A stretch of DNA of 64,000 nt, taken from the NCBI GenBank assembly GCA_021613535.1, contig CP075494.1, forward strand, positions 8,060,001 to 8,124,000, given 5' to 3'. This document shows positions 61,331-64,000 of the stretch, piece after piece. Both the position numbers and the translations under genes were made by a program. Numbering within the stretch: the first letter of the stretch is position 1; the number at the start of each line of letters is the position of its first letter. Origin of the DNA: Adineta vaga (taxonomy: Eukaryota; Rotifera). The notes beneath the pieces were generated by a model. The model did no database searches. It was not told the DNA's origin and saw only the letters and a list, made by a program, of their open reading frames with translations.

Positions 61331-62443
61331 ATGAGAGAATTAAGAATAAAACGATTCAATCGTATAGTACTGTTATTTTATACCTTTTGTTTCATATTAT
61401 TAGTTCCACTTCTATTGGTAAAGAATCGAATGATCTTTGTGATTATCTTCATAACAGTGATATATACAACGATATTATATTACTTTCTTACTAAATCGCA
61501 TACTAATCAAAGCAGATCGATAGATTTATCCTCTATAGTAAAATCAGGTTTAATGAAAAACTCGCTAGTGAATCTAGATCATACTTCTTCATCGACATAT
61601 TCACTTGATTCTGAGTGTCTTCCTGTCACCAGTAACAACTCAGCTCACAATCGTACAAAAACATTCAACCTTATTTTTGAAGCTGGCCTATGGCAACAAG
61701 AAGGTAGTCGATCAGGTCCCGGGTCAACATTAGAAGGTGCATATGATTGGTTAAGACATTTACGAACATTATTTGAACATTATTCTATTCGATCAATAGC
61801 AGATATTCCATGTGGTGATACTTTTTGGCAATTTAGTCTTCGAGAAATTAATACTATTGAAGGACTTTATTTTGGTGGCGATATTTCTACTAGTGTTATT
61901 AAACAAAATGAAAAATTATACGGATCAATACATCAAAATAAACTATTTAGATATTGGGATCTTGTCAATTGTCCTATTCCAACATATACATTTAAAAATT
62001 CCACGCATCAAATAAAAACTAATCACTTTGATTTAGTTATTGTTCGTGATGCATTACAACATATGCATATTCAAAATGGTTTAAAAGCAGTACGTAATGT
62101 AATCATGTCTGGAGCGAAATTCTTTGCTCTAAGTAGCTATGCTCCATATGGTAGATCATCGGAGAAAAGTACGCGTTCAATTGGTAAAAACGAATCATTA
62201 CCGCAGACAATCCCAAATTGTGGATCGGTAGATTATTGTAAACTTGGACAAATAAAAGATGGTGGTATGTATTCAAATAATATTAACTGCTATCCGTTTA
62301 ATTTTCCGTTGAATAAAGCAATATTATTACAACCATCTCATTATAAATTTCCTATTGATACTGATGAAATGCATATTTATATGATAGATGATGAATTAAA
62401 ACGTATTGTAGCAAAATACGATACAGCTTGTCTAGAAAAATGA
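61331..62443 (+). CDS. Membrane-anchored SAM-dependent methyltransferase, bacterial type
   Basis: Single exon, 370 residues. Two hydrophobic segments (about 12-30 and 34-53) anchor the N-terminus. The soluble part carries EGSRSGPGSTLEGA and IADIPCGDTFWQF (residues 156-168), with GGDISTSVI, FDLVIVRDALQHM and FPLNKAI. The SRSGPGS plus (L/A)D(I/A)PCGD pattern is that of a bacterial class I methyltransferase family, where CGD binds S-adenosylmethionine. Neither substrate nor animal orthologue is known to me. The lack of introns in a window where most genes have several, plus the bacterial motif, suggests late transfer; the anchors may be added locally. Confidence 0.72.
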   Translation: MRELRIKRFNRIVLLFYTFCFILLVPLLLVKNRMIFVIIFITVIYTTILYYFLTKSHTNQSRSIDLSSIVKSGLMKNSLVNLDHTSSSTYSLDSECLPVTSNNSAHNRTKTFNLIFEAGLWQQEGSRSGPGSTLEGAYDWLRHLRTLFEHYSIRSIADIPCGDTFWQFSLREINTIEGLYFGGDISTSVIKQNEKLYGSIHQNKLFRYWDLVNCPIPTYTFKNSTHQIKTNHFDLVIVRDALQHMHIQNGLKAVRNVIMSGAKFFALSSYAPYGRSSEKSTRSIGKNESLPQTIPNCGSVDYCKLGQIKDGGMYSNNINCYPFNFPLNKAILLQPSHYKFPIDTDEMHIYMIDDELKRIVAKYDTACLEK

Positions 62444-63826
62444 TTCACAAATTGAATCCAACTAGTTGAACATTAAATGTTTTGTTTTGTTTTGTTTTGA
62501 TTGTCGATAGTTATTTTATCTTACTTCAATAATATATACGATACAAGAAAATGATTGCCAAGCGTCTTCATATCTTAGCATGTACTTCAAAGTCGTTGCT
62601 TGTTTAGTAACATGAAATTTGAAGATTTTATCATTAAATGCCATTAAAACGACTTAAACTATGACGCAGAAGATTGATACATCATCTATTACATACGTCA
62701 CAGTTTCTTTTTATCTTTTTTTTTATTGACGTCGTCATAGGAAGTACGTCTTGTCAGAACTCAACAAAGTAAATTTCAAGAAACGATCTCTCTAAAAAAA
62801 AGGATTCTCTTTTAACTATTAAAACATTTTTATTTTTTGTGTATTGTCATTAGTCTTGATAGTCTCAATCTTTCCTGAATATGATGAAGATTTAGCATGA
62901 TAAAAGTGTATTTAACGTGTCATAAGATGGAATGATTTCTCTTTTGCATCTGTCGACTAGTTATCACTCATTATAATTATTGATATATAATCGTCTTTTC
63001 AACTAAATAATAATAACATTCGTGTCAGGCAAATAACTATACTACGGCTAAGTTGAAGTATTATAAGAGTCAAAAAGAAAGTACATTCATTTGAAAACTT
63101 TACGATGTCTCATATCGTTTTTTTCATTTATAAAAACGTCCATTTCGATGCATAGTACATTTGACAAACACAATGTAATCACAAGCATTTTGTCCATAAA
63201 TACGCAAAGTATTCAGATAAGATTACATTTCAAAGGTGAATAGAATTCCAACCGAAGCTCTTTTAAATATTTGCGATCATTTTTCCATCTCAATAAGAAA
63301 ATGCTTTAAATTGACTTAATATTTTGAAGTACAATAATAATAACATGCGTTTAATCGTATATATTAACATTAATCCTTATTTATTTTTCTGTAATCTAGT
63401 TGTTAACAACAATCTCATATTGAGTATGCTTTTGAATATATATTAGCTGAATATCAGCGAGAAAGTTCTGTGTTCTTTGTCAGATCCAACACCAGTCGCA
63501 AGTTCCCTCTATCGTTTTAAAGTCGAGAGTATACGGAGAAGAAAGAATGCGAGATTCAAATCCACATAGCATGGTATTAACAGTGGCGTATTTTTTTATG
63601 ATGTGCCTTTTTCTCTTCTCTTTCTCTAACTCACGCTTTCCGTCTTCAGACAGTCACAATTTTGTAGGCGAAGAAAGCTGACACATAAAAAAAAATAATG
63701 ATCTATTCTTTTTACTTTTTTTATTCCGTTCTCATCTTTCTCTTTACAATCTAAGAGTTAGTTGTCTCAACAGAGATTATTTTGATCTCTTTGTTGCTTT
63801 TTTTCTTCTTTTTTTATTATTAATCC
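62444..63826. other. Intergenic region
   Basis: 3' UTR of the methyltransferase and the promoter of the last gene. A TGACGTCGTCA, CRE-like, lies near 62727. No exon supported. Confidence 0.5.
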
Positions 63827-64000
63827 ATGTTGGCCATTGGAAATAATTCTAATAGTGGTTTTGATTTAATTTTACATATTTTTTGTTACTTACTTCTTCC
63901 CGGTTGGATTCTTCTTGCCATATTTCATCTACTTGGTTTTACATTTGGGTAAGAGAAAATTTGATATGTAGAAATGGATATTCGAACTATACTCTATAAT
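63827..64000 (+). CDS. First exon of a membrane protein, cut by window edge
   Basis: ATG at 63827 opens a 122-nt exon ending 63948 before a GTAAGA donor, in phase 2. It encodes MLAIGNNSNSG followed by two hydrophobic stretches, DLILHIFCYLLLPGWILLAI and FHLLGFTFG, so an integral membrane or signal-anchored protein is likely. No family can be assigned from 40 residues. The rest lies beyond the window. Confidence 0.45.

Overview
The window looks like nuclear DNA of a small, compact animal genome, most probably a bdelloid rotifer (Rotaria/Adineta type). It is AT-rich, genes sit a few hundred bases apart on both strands, and introns are nearly all 45-70 bp with GT..AG ends. The core genes are clearly metazoan: TRAP-gamma, ninjurin, TAF4, MIER1, UNC119, nischarin, MORC2, a VIP36-like lectin and MMADHC. 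Mixed with them are a eukaryotic RNA-dependent RNA polymerase, which most animals lack, and genes of bacterial or fungal type. That mixture is the hallmark of bdelloids. The assignment is an inference from gene content, since no ribosomal RNA or mitochondrial marker is present. Gene models below were assembled by hand from reading frame plus splice sites, and nearly all close to an exact multiple of three.

Layout. 0-10 kb: LRAT-domain protein, a long non-coding stretch with a foldback element, RING-H2 protein, M19 membrane dipeptidase, SET/NAP histone chaperone (minus). 10-19 kb: single calponin-homology protein, Ly6-type three-finger protein, TRAP-gamma, HIT-domain protein, and a bacterial-type putrescine aminotransferase with six introns. 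18-26 kb: L-type lectin, MMADHC, ninjurin, FAD amine oxidoreductase, GFRP-like protein. 26-31 kb: complete nine-exon RdRP (minus). 32-37 kb: a small unrecognised gene, a rhodopsin-type GPCR, an atypical SDR, the mitochondrial phosphate carrier. 37-48 kb: MIER1, nischarin, UBAP2/lingerer, eIF4B-like. 48-56 kb: UNC119, MORC2, a claudin-like protein, aquaglyceroporin. 56-64 kb: TAF4, a second GPCR with a frameshift, an intronless bacterial-type methyltransferase, and the first exon of a gene running off the edge.

Themes. RdRP and MORC2 could both serve small-RNA/chromatin silencing. SET, MIER1 and TAF4 are chromatin and transcription factors. eIF4B-like and UBAP2-like act in mRNA translation or granules. 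The aminotransferase and the FAD oxidoreductase, 7 kb apart, could both act on polyamines, but that link is speculative. Nothing here is an operon; neighbours appear independently transcribed. Four one-base frameshifts occur in three otherwise well-conserved genes and are reported separately, because they may be assembly errors or real lesions.
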